Notes: generated by a model from the letters alone, not told the origin. Shown: positions 5,825 through 15,052, counted from the first letter of the stretch. The stretch: DNA of 24,168 nt from an uncultured bacterium (GCA_905215655.1 CAJMQT010000014.1:1-24168); one strand, 5' to 3'. Made by a program: numbers and translations.

Positions 5825-6998
5825 CAACGACAATACATCGCCGCTGAAAGAGCGTGGCACGAAACTTCGCGACCATGTGTCGAAGGCTGCCGTGGCAGAT
5901 GGCGGCACATGTAGGGAACGCGGGCACAAAAGCCTGATGTATAAGTCCATGAGCCTGTTCCTTATCTGTGCCGCCGCGGTATTCCTGATTACGGCTCCGC
6001 TGTTTTACTTCCTTACCAAACATTTCTATGCCGAGGACATGATCGACATAATTGAATCGGTAAAGAGCGGCAACGGCATACCGCCGCTCGACCTCGAACG
6101 TGATATAATGGAAGGTCTGATGTTGCAGTACCTGTTGACATGCGTCGTCATCGCGTTCTCGCTATTCATCACCCTGCGCTTTGTCACACGCCGCCTTTGG
6201 CAGCCTTTTGATGATACCCTGCGCAAGACGGAAAGTTTCAGACTGGCACAGAGCGATGTGCCGACGTTCGCGAATACCGACATACGGGAATTTGCGAGCC
6301 TAAACAGCTCGATAGAAAGACTGATGCGCAAAGATAAAGAGACATTCCGTATACAGAAAGAATTTACCGAAAACGCGTCGCACGAACTTCAAACACCGCT
6401 CGCGGTGATACGCGGAAAGCTTGATCTCCTGATGCAGGAGAACCTCAGCAAACGGCAGATGCTTCTCCTTGCAGACATCAACAGACAGACAATACGCATC
6501 GGAAACCTCAACCGAAACCTGTTGCTGCTTGCCAAGATAGACAATGCGCAGTATCTGACGACAGAAGAAATCGATTTGGAAAACGTGGTTTCGGCAATAA
6601 TTCCGATGTGCGAAGTGTTCGGACGTGACGTCTTTATCCGTTTTAACGACAACGCCGCACATCATAAGTTTATGATCCGCGCCAACGAAACGCTGCTCGA
6701 AAGCATGCTGAAAAATCTTATAGTTAACGCCATCCGCAATACCGCAGCCGGAGGAGAGATTACAATCGTGACGCAAGACGGGCTCCTTACTGTAAGCAAT
6801 CCGTCGGCTGACGGAGTGCCGCTCGACAGAGACAAACTGTTCATGCGCTTTAACACGACGGGCACACATGGCTCAGGCAACGGATTGGGGCTGGCAATCG
6901 TGAAAGCGATATGTGACTTCCACGGCTGGAAAGTGGAATATGTTTTTGAGAAGAACATGCACAAATTCAAAGTAGATTTTAACCGCATCTCTCAATGA
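5817..6998 (+). CDS. Two-component sensor histidine kinase
   Basis: 393 aa from the ATG at 5817, which overlaps the regulator gene by 8 bp (ATGs at 5937 and 5949 are shorter alternatives). The first 44 residues are polar and cytoplasmic. TM1 is about 45-66 and TM2 about 103-122, enclosing only about 35 periplasmic residues. The H-box FTENASHELQTPL gives phosphorylated His189. The N-box NLIVNAIRN is near residue 302, and the G-box NGLGLAIVKAICDFHG near 360 completes the HATPase domain. With so small an external loop the stimulus is probably sensed in or at the membrane or through a partner, which is inference. The unusual N-terminal tail is not part of the kinase core and would disappear with a downstream start. 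It forms an operon with the regulator at 5141. Confidence 0.93.
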   Translation: MNDNDNTSPLKERGTKLRDHVSKAAVADGGTCRERGHKSLMYKSMSLFLICAAAVFLITAPLFYFLTKHFYAEDMIDIIESVKSGNGIPPLDLERDIMEGLMLQYLLTCVVIAFSLFITLRFVTRRLWQPFDDTLRKTESFRLAQSDVPTFANTDIREFASLNSSIERLMRKDKETFRIQKEFTENASHELQTPLAVIRGKLDLLMQENLSKRQMLLLADINRQTIRIGNLNRNLLLLAKIDNAQYLTTEEIDLENVVSAIIPMCEVFGRDVFIRFNDNAAHHKFMIRANETLLESMLKNLIVNAIRNTAAGGEITIVTQDGLLTVSNPSADGVPLDRDKLFMRFNTTGTHGSGNGLGLAIVKAICDFHGWKVEYVFEKNMHKFKVDFNRISQ

Positions 6999-7132
6999 AT
7001 AAGGTAACACAGGCGACAGCTGTGCAGAGACCGTAGGCAAGAGACAAACTTTTGCAAAACTGTTGAAATCGTATAATCCGAAATTTAACTTCTTCTTAAC
7101 AAGAAATTCAAACTTTATGCTAAATCCATAGA

Positions 7133-7140
7133 TATTTTTG
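7133..7140 (+). promoter_or_regulatory. Putative -7 element before the PAP2 gene
   Basis: TATTTTTG followed by CA is a full TAnnTTTG match inside an AT-rich stretch (about 7070-7140), 96 bp before the ATG at 7236. No -33 box at good spacing is clear. The remaining gap from 6999 holds no other recognisable feature. Confidence 0.4.
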
Positions 7141-7235
7141 CAAGTGCCGGAAATGGCAGACAGATGTGTCGGCTGACGGCAGGAAAACCTGCCTCGCGCC
7201 ACGTCGCTTCGCTGCAAAAACATCAATCAAGAGAT

Positions 7236-7943
7236 ATGGATTTATTGTATGGTTTGTTATTGTTTCTTTCGTCAGTCGACGAAAAGGCGCTGCTGCTCGT
7301 CAACGGGCTGCATTCACCCTTTTTTGATGGTGTGATGTGGACCGTAAGCGACAAGACGGTATGGCTGCCTTTGTATATATTTCTTGCCGTGGCTGTATGC
7401 CGCCGCCACTCGTGCCGCGACGCCGTGATATGCCTTCTTGCCGTAGTTGCGGCGATAGCAGCCACCGACCAGACCTGCGGCTCTTTGCTGCGCCCCTTGT
7501 TCGGGCGCCTGCGTCCGTCAAATCCCGACAACCCCGTAGCGGCTTTTGTTCATATCGTAAATAATTATCGGGGCGGCAACTACGGCTTCCCTTCTTGTCA
7601 TGCAGCTAATTCTTTTTGTCTTGCCGTGTACCTTTCTTTATGTTTCCGTGGCAAGAGAGCTGCCGTCTTACTCTTTACGTGGGCGGCTTTGGTGAGTTAT
7701 TCGCGTGTCTATCTCGGCGTGCATTACCCGGGTGACGTCATTGGCGGGATGTTTGTCGGCAGCGTTTATGCCGTCACCTTTTTCTATATATACGTCGTGG
7801 CGGTGTCTGAAAGTAAACCCGCCGTGCAGGCGGCGAGGCTTATGTTTTACAATGTGAGCCGGAGGTTCGGGCACTTACAGGTGTTTGCAGAGGTCTTGAT
7901 TTGTTATGTAAGAAAGAGCTTTCGGGTCAAAAGGTTACGATAG
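7236..7943 (+). CDS. PAP2-family membrane phosphatase
   Basis: 235 aa from the ATG at 7236 (MDLLYGLLLF); an upstream ATG at 7164 adds 24 non-hydrophobic residues and is unlikely. The acid phosphatase/vanadium haloperoxidase signature is complete in order: R86-x6-R93-P94 (Arg instead of the usual first Lys), P119-S-C-H122, and S156-R157-x5-H163, the catalytic His. Hydrophobic segments around 42-55, 62-78, 124-136, 142-153 and 166-186 place the site at the periplasmic face of the inner membrane. Likely substrates are lipid phosphates such as undecaprenyl pyrophosphate or phosphatidylglycerol phosphate. Lipid A dephosphorylation is also known in this family, and the sequence alone does not decide. 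The basic C-terminus (RKSFRVKRLR) is cytoplasmic or membrane-bound. Confidence 0.9.
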   Translation: MDLLYGLLLFLSSVDEKALLLVNGLHSPFFDGVMWTVSDKTVWLPLYIFLAVAVCRRHSCRDAVICLLAVVAAIAATDQTCGSLLRPLFGRLRPSNPDNPVAAFVHIVNNYRGGNYGFPSCHAANSFCLAVYLSLCFRGKRAAVLLFTWAALVSYSRVYLGVHYPGDVIGGMFVGSVYAVTFFYIYVVAVSESKPAVQAARLMFYNVSRRFGHLQVFAEVLICYVRKSFRVKRLR

Positions 7944-8075
7944 CGGACGTAAGTCAGTTGATTTCATGCTCCCTCTTTCTGAGCGAAACGATAACTAACG
8001 TTGGTTTCTTTTTGGCGTATCCTCGTTCTGACGGCTCTTCTTGTTGCTTGAAACGGTCGGTGGGGTAGGGCTTTG

Positions 8076-11000
8076 TTACTTTTCGATTTCTCTCAGGGTC
8101 TTCACCGCATCGCCCACGGTCTTAACTCCGTCGACTATCATCATTCGTCGTCCGCTAACCTCTTTAAGGTTGCATCTGCGCGGGTTGCGCCCGATGTAAT
8201 CTATCACTTTGTCAAAAGTCTTGCTCCGATAATAGGCGCTCATCGGGTTACCGACAAATTGCATGCGCATCTGTCCCATGCGCAGGATAATCTTTTCGCA
8301 ACCGAGGCGCTTGCCGATGCGGCGCAACGGAACGACCTGCAACAACTCTTCGCCTTCGTGAGGCACGGCTCCGAAACGGTCGACGAGCCTCGAACGGTAG
8401 GCGTCAAGCCCCGCGTCGTCGGTTATGTTGTCGAGTTCGCGATAAAGAAGCATACGTTCGCTGCTGCTCGGAACGTATAAGTCGGGCAGATACATTTCGA
8501 GGTCGCTCTCTATGGCGCAGTCTTCCACAAAGTCGTCGCCCGTGAAGTCGCGACCTGCCTGCATCTCTTCTTCGTATATTTCGCCGAACTCGTCGTTTTT
8601 AAGTTCGGTTACCGCCTGATTAAGAATTTTCTGATAAGTCTCGTAACCGAGGTCTTCCATAAATCCGCTTTGCTCCGCTCCGAGCAGATTTCCTGCTCCG
8701 CGAATGTCGAGATCCTGCATCGACAGGTTAAAACCGCTGCCCAGTTCAGAGAATGTTTCGAGCGCTTCGAGACGGCGGCGAGCCTCTTGCGTGAGCACAG
8801 ACTTGGGCGGTGCCAGCAGATAACAGAACGCCTTGCGGTTGCCTCGACCCACTCTGCCTCGCATCTGGTGCAGGTCTGACAGTCCGAAACGGTGCGCGTC
8901 GTTTATTATTATCGTGTTTGCGTTGCTTATATCTATGCCGTTTTCAACGATTGTTGTTGACAGGAGCACGTCGTAATCGTGGTTGATGAAACCCAGAAGT
9001 ATCTTCTCCAATTCCTCCGGTTTCATCTGTCCGTGACCTATCGCCACGCGTGCGTCTGGCACGTATTTGTTAATCTGCATGGCAAGCTCGGGCAGATTGT
9101 TGATGCGGTCGTTGACGAAGAATACCTGACCGTTGCGGCTCAGCTCGAAGTTTATAGCCTCGGCGATTATCTCTTTGTCGAAAGTGTGAACCTCGGTGCT
9201 TATGGGATAACGGTTTGGTGGCGGCGTGCGGATAATGCTCATGTCGCGCGCCCCCATCAGAGAGAACTGCAACGTGCGTGGAATAGGCGTTGCCGACATC
9301 GTCAGAGTGTCGACGTTTGTCTTCATCTTTCGCAACTTCTCTTTCACCGAGACGCCGAATTTCTGCTCCTCGTCGATGATGAGAAGTCCGAGATCTTTAA
9401 ACTTGACGGTCTTTCCTATCAGTTTATGCGTACCTATTATTATATCAATCTTTCCGTCGGCAAGGTCGGCAATGACCTCCTTTGTCTTCTTTGCGCTGCG
9501 CGCCCGGGATAGGTAATCCACCCTGACGGGGAAGTCTTTAAGGCGTTTCGTGAAGGTTTGGTAATGCTGATATGCAAGCACCGTGGTCGGCACAAGCACG
9601 GCTACCTGCTTTGAGTCGCAAGCCGCCTTGAATGCAGAGCGCATAGCCACCTCAGTCTTTCCAAAGCCCACATCGCCGCATACCAGACGGTCCATCGGGC
9701 GCGGGCTTTCCATATCAGCCTTGACATCGTTGGTTGCTTTCAGCTGGTCGGGGGTGTCCTCATACATGAAGCTCGCCTCCAGCTCGTGCTGCATGAACGA
9801 GTCGGCACTGAAAGCAAAACCTTTCTCATGCCGGCGGGCGGCATACAGCCGGATAAGGTCGCGTGCAATGTCTTTAATTCTCTTCTTGGTGCGCTCTTTA
9901 AGTCTGTCCCATGCGCCGGTGCCAAGCGTGCTCAGACGTGGCGGAGTCTCGCTGTCACGCCGCTTGTATTTTGATATTTTATAAAGCGAATGGATGCTTA
10001 CGTCCACCTTGTCGTTGTTTTGGTAGACAATCCGGATCATTTCCTGATAACTGTTTCCTGCCGGTACGCGCACAAGTCCTGCGAATTTGCCGATGCCGAA
10101 GTCCACATGTACGATGAAATCGCCCGGCTCCATCTCCTGCAACTCTTTCATCGTAAGCGCCATCTTGCCGCTTCTTGCGGCGTCGGAGCGAAGAGTGTAT
10201 TTGTGAAAGCGGTCGAATATCTGGTGATCCGTAAAGAAACAAGCCTTCAAAGTGTTGTCTGTGAAACCCTCATGGAGCGTTCCTACAATAGAATTAAGTG
10301 GATAATTATTTTTTAATGAAGAATTAGAGCCGGCATTGTTTGTTGTAAGAGAGTAATCTTCATCCTTGGTTCCCGAAGATTTTTCATTGTTCATTATTTC
10401 TTGAAGGCGTTCATGCTGCTTGCTGCTGTCGGCAAGTACGTAAATCTTATAACCTTGAAGAATGTAATCTTCGAAAGCTTTTGCAAGCAAATCGAAATTC
10501 TTATGGAATAAAGGTTGCGGCGTGATATTGAATGAGAGCTTGGCGTCCGGTGTCCCCGTCGGTGTGTTTCCAATCTCGATACGTCGGAAAGAAGTCGCCT
10601 CTGAAACAAATTTTGCACCGGTGATGAGCATGTTCTCTGCCTTCAACTCTTTCATTGCCGCATGTTGCTCGACCTCTGTCAGACCTTCAAGGCGTTCTTT
10701 CTTAACCTGAGAAGAGAAACCGTCGGTGAACGTTCGGTCAAGAACGTCGCGAACAAAGGCGAGGTCTTTCATTACGAGAATTGCGTCTTCGGGCAGAAAA
10801 CCAAGGAAAGAAACCTTCTCTTCCGTCAGCGTGGCAAGCTCCGGCACAATCACAATGCTCTCTTTCTTATCCTTCGACAACTGACTTTGCACTTCGAACG
10901 TGCGTATGGAGTCAATCTCATCGCCAAAGAAGTCGATACGGAACGGATATTCACTGCTGAATGAGAAGACGTCGAGAATACTTCCGCGGAGAGCAAATTG

Positions 11001-11552
11001 CCCCGGTTCGTAAACATAATCCACCTCTGTAAAACCGAAGTCGCGTAACGTCCCGCTGAGTTTTATCACGTCGTGCTCTTCGCCGATACGCACAGTTATT
11101 CTTCTCTCGTCAAGTCTTTTGCGTGATACAACAAGCTCGCTCATCGCCTCCGGGCATGTAACGATAAACAGAGAATTGCCGCTTTGGTCTTTTGATCTAT
11201 CTGCAATTTCAGACAGACGGCTTAATACTTCGGTGCGTAAAATCTCGTTGGCTGCATCTCGCTGACCATATTTTATATGGCGTCGGTAAGAAGACGGGAA
11301 GAACAACACATCCGTTTTACCGGCAATACGCATTAAATCGTGGTAGAAATATCCCGCCTCGTCAGTGTCGTTAAGAATGAAAATAGCTACGGACGGAGCG
11401 CTTTTAGCGGTTGCCGCGAACATTACCGGTGCGGCGGACGCAACGAGCCCTTGCAGGAAAACGGTCTTTACAGACTTGTCTTCCAGTATTTTCGCCAATG
11501 CCGCTGTTTGCGGTGATTTGGCGTATAAATCATAAATTTCTTTTATGTCCAT
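8076..11552 (-). CDS. mfd: Transcription-repair coupling factor Mfd
   Basis: 1158 aa. Mfd is the ATP-driven translocase that removes RNA polymerase stalled at DNA damage and recruits UvrA. Domains in order: UvrB-like N-terminal part (about 1-350) with LQGLVASAAPVMF; RNA polymerase-interacting CarD-like domain starting near 465 (GDFIVHVDFGIGKFAGLVR); SF2 translocase with Walker A GDVGFGKTE near 626-634, DEEQ near 725, TMSATPIPRT after it, and RGRVGRGNRKAF near 900; C-terminal TRCF domain (about 990-1110) with LPDLYVPSSSERMLLYREL. The start MDIKEIYDLYAKSPQ fits the family. Between the UvrB-like part and the RID there is an AT-rich, Asn/Ser-rich insertion (about residues 386-423) that looks repeat-derived. 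It is the last gene of the minus-strand cluster, 133 bp after pgeF. No terminator was seen at 7944-8075. Confidence 0.97.
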   Translation of the reverse strand: MDIKEIYDLYAKSPQTAALAKILEDKSVKTVFLQGLVASAAPVMFAATAKSAPSVAIFILNDTDEAGYFYHDLMRIAGKTDVLFFPSSYRRHIKYGQRDAANEILRTEVLSRLSEIADRSKDQSGNSLFIVTCPEAMSELVVSRKRLDERRITVRIGEEHDVIKLSGTLRDFGFTEVDYVYEPGQFALRGSILDVFSFSSEYPFRIDFFGDEIDSIRTFEVQSQLSKDKKESIVIVPELATLTEEKVSFLGFLPEDAILVMKDLAFVRDVLDRTFTDGFSSQVKKERLEGLTEVEQHAAMKELKAENMLITGAKFVSEATSFRRIEIGNTPTGTPDAKLSFNITPQPLFHKNFDLLAKAFEDYILQGYKIYVLADSSKQHERLQEIMNNEKSSGTKDEDYSLTTNNAGSNSSLKNNYPLNSIVGTLHEGFTDNTLKACFFTDHQIFDRFHKYTLRSDAARSGKMALTMKELQEMEPGDFIVHVDFGIGKFAGLVRVPAGNSYQEMIRIVYQNNDKVDVSIHSLYKISKYKRRDSETPPRLSTLGTGAWDRLKERTKKRIKDIARDLIRLYAARRHEKGFAFSADSFMQHELEASFMYEDTPDQLKATNDVKADMESPRPMDRLVCGDVGFGKTEVAMRSAFKAACDSKQVAVLVPTTVLAYQHYQTFTKRLKDFPVRVDYLSRARSAKKTKEVIADLADGKIDIIIGTHKLIGKTVKFKDLGLLIIDEEQKFGVSVKEKLRKMKTNVDTLTMSATPIPRTLQFSLMGARDMSIIRTPPPNRYPISTEVHTFDKEIIAEAINFELSRNGQVFFVNDRINNLPELAMQINKYVPDARVAIGHGQMKPEELEKILLGFINHDYDVLLSTTIVENGIDISNANTIIINDAHRFGLSDLHQMRGRVGRGNRKAFCYLLAPPKSVLTQEARRRLEALETFSELGSGFNLSMQDLDIRGAGNLLGAEQSGFMEDLGYETYQKILNQAVTELKNDEFGEIYEEEMQAGRDFTGDDFVEDCAIESDLEMYLPDLYVPSSSERMLLYRELDNITDDAGLDAYRSRLVDRFGAVPHEGEELLQVVPLRRIGKRLGCEKIILRMGQMRMQFVGNPMSAYYRSKTFDKVIDYIGRNPRRCNLKEVSGRRMMIVDGVKTVGDAVKTLREIEK
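10284..10395 (-). repeat. AT-rich, repeat-like insertion inside mfd
   Basis: On the minus strand this stretch reads ATGAACAATGAAAAAT near one end and AATTCTTCATTAAAAAAT near the other. Such words are common in AT-rich intergenic repeats of Prevotella/Bacteroides (from memory, not searched). It encodes an Asn/Ser/Lys-rich segment with the reading frame kept. It lies in a linker between the UvrB-like and polymerase-binding parts of Mfd, where relatives are believed to have a shorter loop. Confidence 0.45.
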
Positions 11553-11685
11553 CTCTGTTTGGGTCTGCCGAGTGGTCCTGAATAATTGTTTCAGACTGCA
11601 TTAAATTAAGTTATAAATCAAGTCTCACAGGGCAAAGGCTATATCTTTAAAGAACAAAAGCTATTCTCCCGGTCGGCGATTGTCT

Positions 11686-12453
11686 TCAATGTAAAATTAT
11701 TCCTGTAAAAATCCGTCCTGATTTTGCACCAAGTCTGCGTGCCGAGAAATAATCTTCAAAGTTGTTGAAAGTGCAAATCTTTGTTTCGGTTATGTTGTTT
11801 CCTGTTAATCCCGAGCCTGTAAGTTGAAGACGGTTGCATTTCGGCAGGTCGATATGCCATTTGTCTTTGCGCAGGCTTATCTCACGCATGTTAAAGCCGG
11901 ATGATGCAAACTCGTCATAAACCTCATCGCCGACTTCGAATGCTTCAACCGATATTCCGGGACCGATAACGGCTTTCAATAACTCGGGACGTGAGCCGAA
12001 AGCCTGTTTCATATCTTCAACAGCTTTCTCGGCAATTCTCTTTACCGTGCCACGCCACCCTGCATGGACAGTCGCTGCTGCTTGATTTTCCGGGTCATAG
12101 ATAATTATTGGGATGCAGTCGGCTGTGGATACGCCGATACAGACTTCTCTTTCTTGTGTCATCAGGGCGTCGATGCCTTCAAGACTTGTTGCCTTTTCCG
12201 TTTCTGACGATAGTAAGAATTCTTTTGATATCAAGGCAAATTTTGTCTCATGCGTTTGATGCGGCATGATGATACGCTCTTTTGCGACATTCAGTTCCTT
12301 GCTAAGTAATTCAAGGTTCTTGCAGATTGCATTCTTGTCGTCGCCGCAAAAGCGATTGATATTCATTCCACCGTATGCACCTTTGCCGTAACCGCCGTGC
12401 CGGGTCGTGCTGAAAGCTGTAACGTTTCCAGATATGTCATAATACGTCAGCAT
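11686..12453 (-). CDS. pgeF: Peptidoglycan editing factor PgeF (YfiH/DUF152 laccase-domain protein)
   Basis: 255 aa, the usual length for the family. The metal/active-site triad is visible: His68 in MPHQTHET, Cys113 in STADCIPI and His130 in VHAGWRGT. GPGIS near 165-170 and the C-terminal SARR-GAKSGR block are further family marks. In E. coli the homologue removes wrongly incorporated amino acids from UDP-MurNAc precursors. Other members act on purine nucleosides (adenosine deaminase or phosphorylase activity) or phenols, so the exact reaction here is family inference. Cytoplasmic, no signal peptide. It lies 71 bp after obgE and 133 bp before mfd on the same strand, so it is probably part of one long transcript. 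Confidence 0.92.
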   Translation of the reverse strand: MLTYYDISGNVTAFSTTRHGGYGKGAYGGMNINRFCGDDKNAICKNLELLSKELNVAKERIIMPHQTHETKFALISKEFLLSSETEKATSLEGIDALMTQEREVCIGVSTADCIPIIIYDPENQAAATVHAGWRGTVKRIAEKAVEDMKQAFGSRPELLKAVIGPGISVEAFEVGDEVYDEFASSGFNMREISLRKDKWHIDLPKCNRLQLTGSGLTGNNITETKICTFNNFEDYFSARRLGAKSGRIFTGIILH

Positions 12454-12524
12454 TTTCCTTGAAGCTTAACGAAAAATGATTTGTTGGATGAAACATCTGC
12501 TGTTAAAGGATCTTTTACAAGAGT

Positions 12525-13679
12525 TTATTCTTCATCTTCTTCGATATCAAAGAACTCAATGTCGTCTTCGTCGATAAATTCTATATCGTCTTCGCCTTCA
12601 AATCTTAGTTCGTCAGGCAGACTTTCAAGACACTTGTCGCGGTGAACAAGAGTGTCTTCGGCTGTAATCTCTTGCAATTTATTACTCTCGCTGTTAAGTT
12701 CGCGCCATAAAACGTCCTTCAATTCGTCGATGCCTTGCCCCGTTACAGACGATATAAATACCACCTGGATATCTTTGGGCGTGGTGTCCCGCAGCATTTC
12801 AATAAGCTCGTCATCGAGCAGGTCGCTCTTTGTTACTGCGAGGACGCGATGCTTGTCGAGCATTTCGGGATTGAAGTTTTTCAGCTCGTTGAGCAATATT
12901 TCGTATTCTTTGTGGATGTCGTCTGTGTCGCCGGGCACCATGAAAAGCAATAATGAGTTGCGTTCTATGTGCCTGAGGAAACGTAATCCGAGTCCTTTTC
13001 CTTCGCTGGCGCCCTCTATAATGCCCGGAATGTCGGCCATGACAAACGACTTTTTGTCATGATAACTTACTATTCCGAGTGATGGCTCGAGCGTTGTGAA
13101 AGGATAGTTGGCAATCTTCGGGCGGGCACTCGACAATGATGAGAGCAGCGTGCTCTTGCCCGCGTTAGGAAAACCGACAAGACCTACGTCTGCAAGAAGT
13201 TTCAATTCGAGTATAATTGTCATCTCTTCCATCGGCTCTCCCGGCTGTGCGTAGCGTGGCGCTTGGTTAGTGGCGCTGCGGAACTGAAAGTTTCCAAGAC
13301 CACCACGACCGCCTTTAAGCAACAGCACAGTCTGTCCGTCGTAAGTCACGTCGCAGACATATTTACCCGTTTCGGCATTATAAACCACCGTTCCGCACGG
13401 CACGTCTATATACTGATCCTTGCCGTCCGTACCGTGACATTTGTCTCTTCCGCCGTTGCCTCCGTGCTCTGCGAAGACGTGGCGTTGGTATTTCAGGTGC
13501 AGCAATGTCCAATAATTGTGGTTGCCGCGTAGGTAGATACTGCCGCCTTTGCCACCGTCGCCTCCGTCAGGACCGCCGTTAGGGTTGTATTTGACGTGGC
13601 GCAGGTGCATCGAACCTTTTCCGCCCTTTCCCGAGCGGCAGTATATCTTAACGTAGTCTACAAAATTAGATTCGGGCAT
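12525..13679 (-). CDS. obgE: Obg-family GTPase
   Basis: 384 aa. The glycine-rich Obg fold occupies about 1-158 (GKGGKGSMHLRH, GGPDGGDGGKGG). The GTPase domain has G1 GFPNAGKS at 169-176, switch I Thr in NYPFTTLEP, G3 DIPG at 216-219, G4 TKSD at 283-286 (Thr in place of the usual Asn) and G5 SSV at 310-312. The C-terminus is not the long OCT domain of some homologues but a highly acidic tail (DDIEFIDEDDIEFFDIEEDEE-type). The known role is binding the 50S subunit during assembly and linking GTP/ppGpp level to growth. It lies 95 bp after adk and 71 bp before pgeF. The adk-obgE gap contains AGATTGATG (13717-13725) and its complement (13760-13768), a weak hairpin of unknown value. Confidence 0.97.
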   Translation of the reverse strand: MPESNFVDYVKIYCRSGKGGKGSMHLRHVKYNPNGGPDGGDGGKGGSIYLRGNHNYWTLLHLKYQRHVFAEHGGNGGRDKCHGTDGKDQYIDVPCGTVVYNAETGKYVCDVTYDGQTVLLLKGGRGGLGNFQFRSATNQAPRYAQPGEPMEEMTIILELKLLADVGLVGFPNAGKSTLLSSLSSARPKIANYPFTTLEPSLGIVSYHDKKSFVMADIPGIIEGASEGKGLGLRFLRHIERNSLLLFMVPGDTDDIHKEYEILLNELKNFNPEMLDKHRVLAVTKSDLLDDELIEMLRDTTPKDIQVVFISSVTGQGIDELKDVLWRELNSESNKLQEITAEDTLVHRDKCLESLPDELRFEGEDDIEFIDEDDIEFFDIEEDEE

Positions 13680-13774
13680 ATTAAGCTGTTTAAGATGTTA
13701 GGGATGAATAAAAAGAAGATTGATGAGCAGCCGAATTTAGTTTATAAATTACCGACGCCCATCAATCTGAATGA

Positions 13775-14347
13775 TTACAAATTGTCAATTATTTTGCAAA
13801 TATCAGAGAAAATGCGGTCCAATTCACCGAAACCGTTGACGTGGTGATGGATATTCTCTTTCGCGTACCATTCTATCAGAGGTGCCGTCTGGTTGTGGTA
13901 AACGGTAAGACGTTTGCCGATTGTCTCTTCGTTGTCGTCTGAACGACCGCTTTCCTGTCCTCTTTTAATGAGGCGTTTCATCAGTTCTTCTTCCGGAACG
14001 TCAAGCTCTATCATTGCAGACACTTTGTGTCCGCGCTCGTCAAGCATTTTTTTCAGCGCCTCCGCCTGCGGTATAGTGCGGGGAAATCCATCGAAAATAA
14101 CGCCTTCATGGTCTTTGCCAAAGCCGTCGTAAACACTTGCAAGGATGTCAATCATCAACTCATCGGGTATCAACTGACCTTTGTCAATGAATTGTTTTGC
14201 CGTTTTTCCGAGTTCTGTCTCGTTCTTAATCTCATTGCGCAGTACGTCGCCGGTCGAAATATGTCCCAGTCCGTACTTCTTGATCATCAGATCGCTTTGT
14301 GTTCCCTTGCCTGAACCGGGCGCACCGAAAATTACAATATTTTTCAT
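13775..14347 (-). CDS. adk: Adenylate kinase
   Basis: 190 aa. It interconverts AMP + ATP and 2 ADP in the cytoplasm. The P-loop GAPGSGKGT is at residues 8-16, the AMP-binding block STGDVLRNEI near 31-40, and the adenylate kinase signature FDGFPRTIPQAE near 84-95. The LID is short (RGQESGRSDDNEETIGKRL) and has no Cys4 zinc site, which explains the 190-aa length against about 214 for long-form enzymes. It lies 90 bp after hpt and 95 bp before obgE on the same strand, a pairing often seen in Bacteroidota, and fits a purine nucleotide supply unit. Confidence 0.97.
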   Translation of the reverse strand: MKNIVIFGAPGSGKGTQSDLMIKKYGLGHISTGDVLRNEIKNETELGKTAKQFIDKGQLIPDELMIDILASVYDGFGKDHEGVIFDGFPRTIPQAEALKKMLDERGHKVSAMIELDVPEEELMKRLIKRGQESGRSDDNEETIGKRLTVYHNQTAPLIEWYAKENIHHHVNGFGELDRIFSDICKIIDNL

Positions 14348-14437
14348 CTTTTTACTTTAAAACATTATAATAAAGAAAGAACGCTATCATCAAACAGCAT
14401 CCCTTCTTCTGTTGTTTATTCTTGATTTGTAATAGTC

Positions 14438-14977
14438 TTACTCTTCAACCAGAGTGTAAATGTCACGCAGGTTGCGTCCCTGCTGGTCGTAATCCAATCC
14501 GTATCCCACGATAAAATCATTCGGAATACTCATTGCCGCATATTCCACATTGATGTTGACTTTCAGCCTGTCGGGCTTTAAAAGCAACGTACATATGTGT
14601 ACGGACTCCGGATTGCGTGTCCCCAAGCTGTCAATCATTCTCTTGATCGTAAGTCCTGACTCGACGATGTCTTCAAGAATGATCACCGTTCTGCCTGTAA
14701 GGTCCTCGTTGATACCGAACACTTCCTTTATCTTACCTGTCGACATCGTGCCTTGGTAAGATGCAAGTTTAACGAAAGAGATTTCGCATGGAATGGTAAT
14801 TCTTCTCATCAAATCGGCTGCAAAGATAAAAGAGCCGTTAAGAACGGCAATAAACAGCGGGTTCTTGCCTGCCATATCTTTGTTGATGCGTTCTGCTACG
14901 GCATCCACGTACTTCAATATTTCCGCCTCCGGATATGAGATACTGAATTTTTTGTCGTGAATTTTTATTGTGGACAT
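14438..14977 (-). CDS. hpt: Hypoxanthine phosphoribosyltransferase
   Basis: 179 aa. It salvages hypoxanthine (and often guanine) with PRPP to give IMP/GMP. The type I PRTase PRPP loop VIILEDIVESGLT is at about 98-110, with ED at 102-103. Other family marks are VLNGSFIFAADLMRR (about 45-59), the flexible-loop SYQGTMSTGK (73-82) and the base-binding region NDFIVGYGLDYDQQGRNL near the C-terminus. The length is normal. It is the first gene of the minus-strand cluster hpt-adk-obgE-pgeF-mfd and is divergent from nnr with 88 bp between start codons. Confidence 0.96.
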   Translation of the reverse strand: MSTIKIHDKKFSISYPEAEILKYVDAVAERINKDMAGKNPLFIAVLNGSFIFAADLMRRITIPCEISFVKLASYQGTMSTGKIKEVFGINEDLTGRTVIILEDIVESGLTIKRMIDSLGTRNPESVHICTLLLKPDRLKVNINVEYAAMSIPNDFIVGYGLDYDQQGRNLRDIYTLVEE

Positions 14978-15000
14978 AGTACCTTTTTTATATTTTGGGA

Positions 15001-15008
15001 CAAAATTA
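15001..15008 (-). promoter_or_regulatory. Putative -7 element of hpt and its cluster
   Basis: The minus strand reads TAATTTTG, a full TAnnTTTG match, 23 bases before the hpt ATG at 14977. No good -33 match is seen. It lies in the 88-bp divergent region shared with nnr, which carries a second box in the other direction at 15053-15060. Confidence 0.5.
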
Positions 15009-15052
15009 CTAAAAATATATCAAACATTAATAATTGAATGACATTAATTTTG

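Noticed and set aside
7944..8075. Possible terminator or small RNA between the PAP2 gene and mfd
   Set aside because: No stem of useful length with a T-run on either strand; nothing supportable was seen.
8979..9512. Long plus-strand frames opposite mfd
   Set aside because: No family likeness or start context, and fully covered by the conserved Mfd translocase domain.
13717..13768. 9-bp inverted repeat in the adk-obgE gap as an attenuator
   Set aside because: The arms are short with a 34-nt loop and no T-run; a match of this size can arise by chance in an AT-rich gap.
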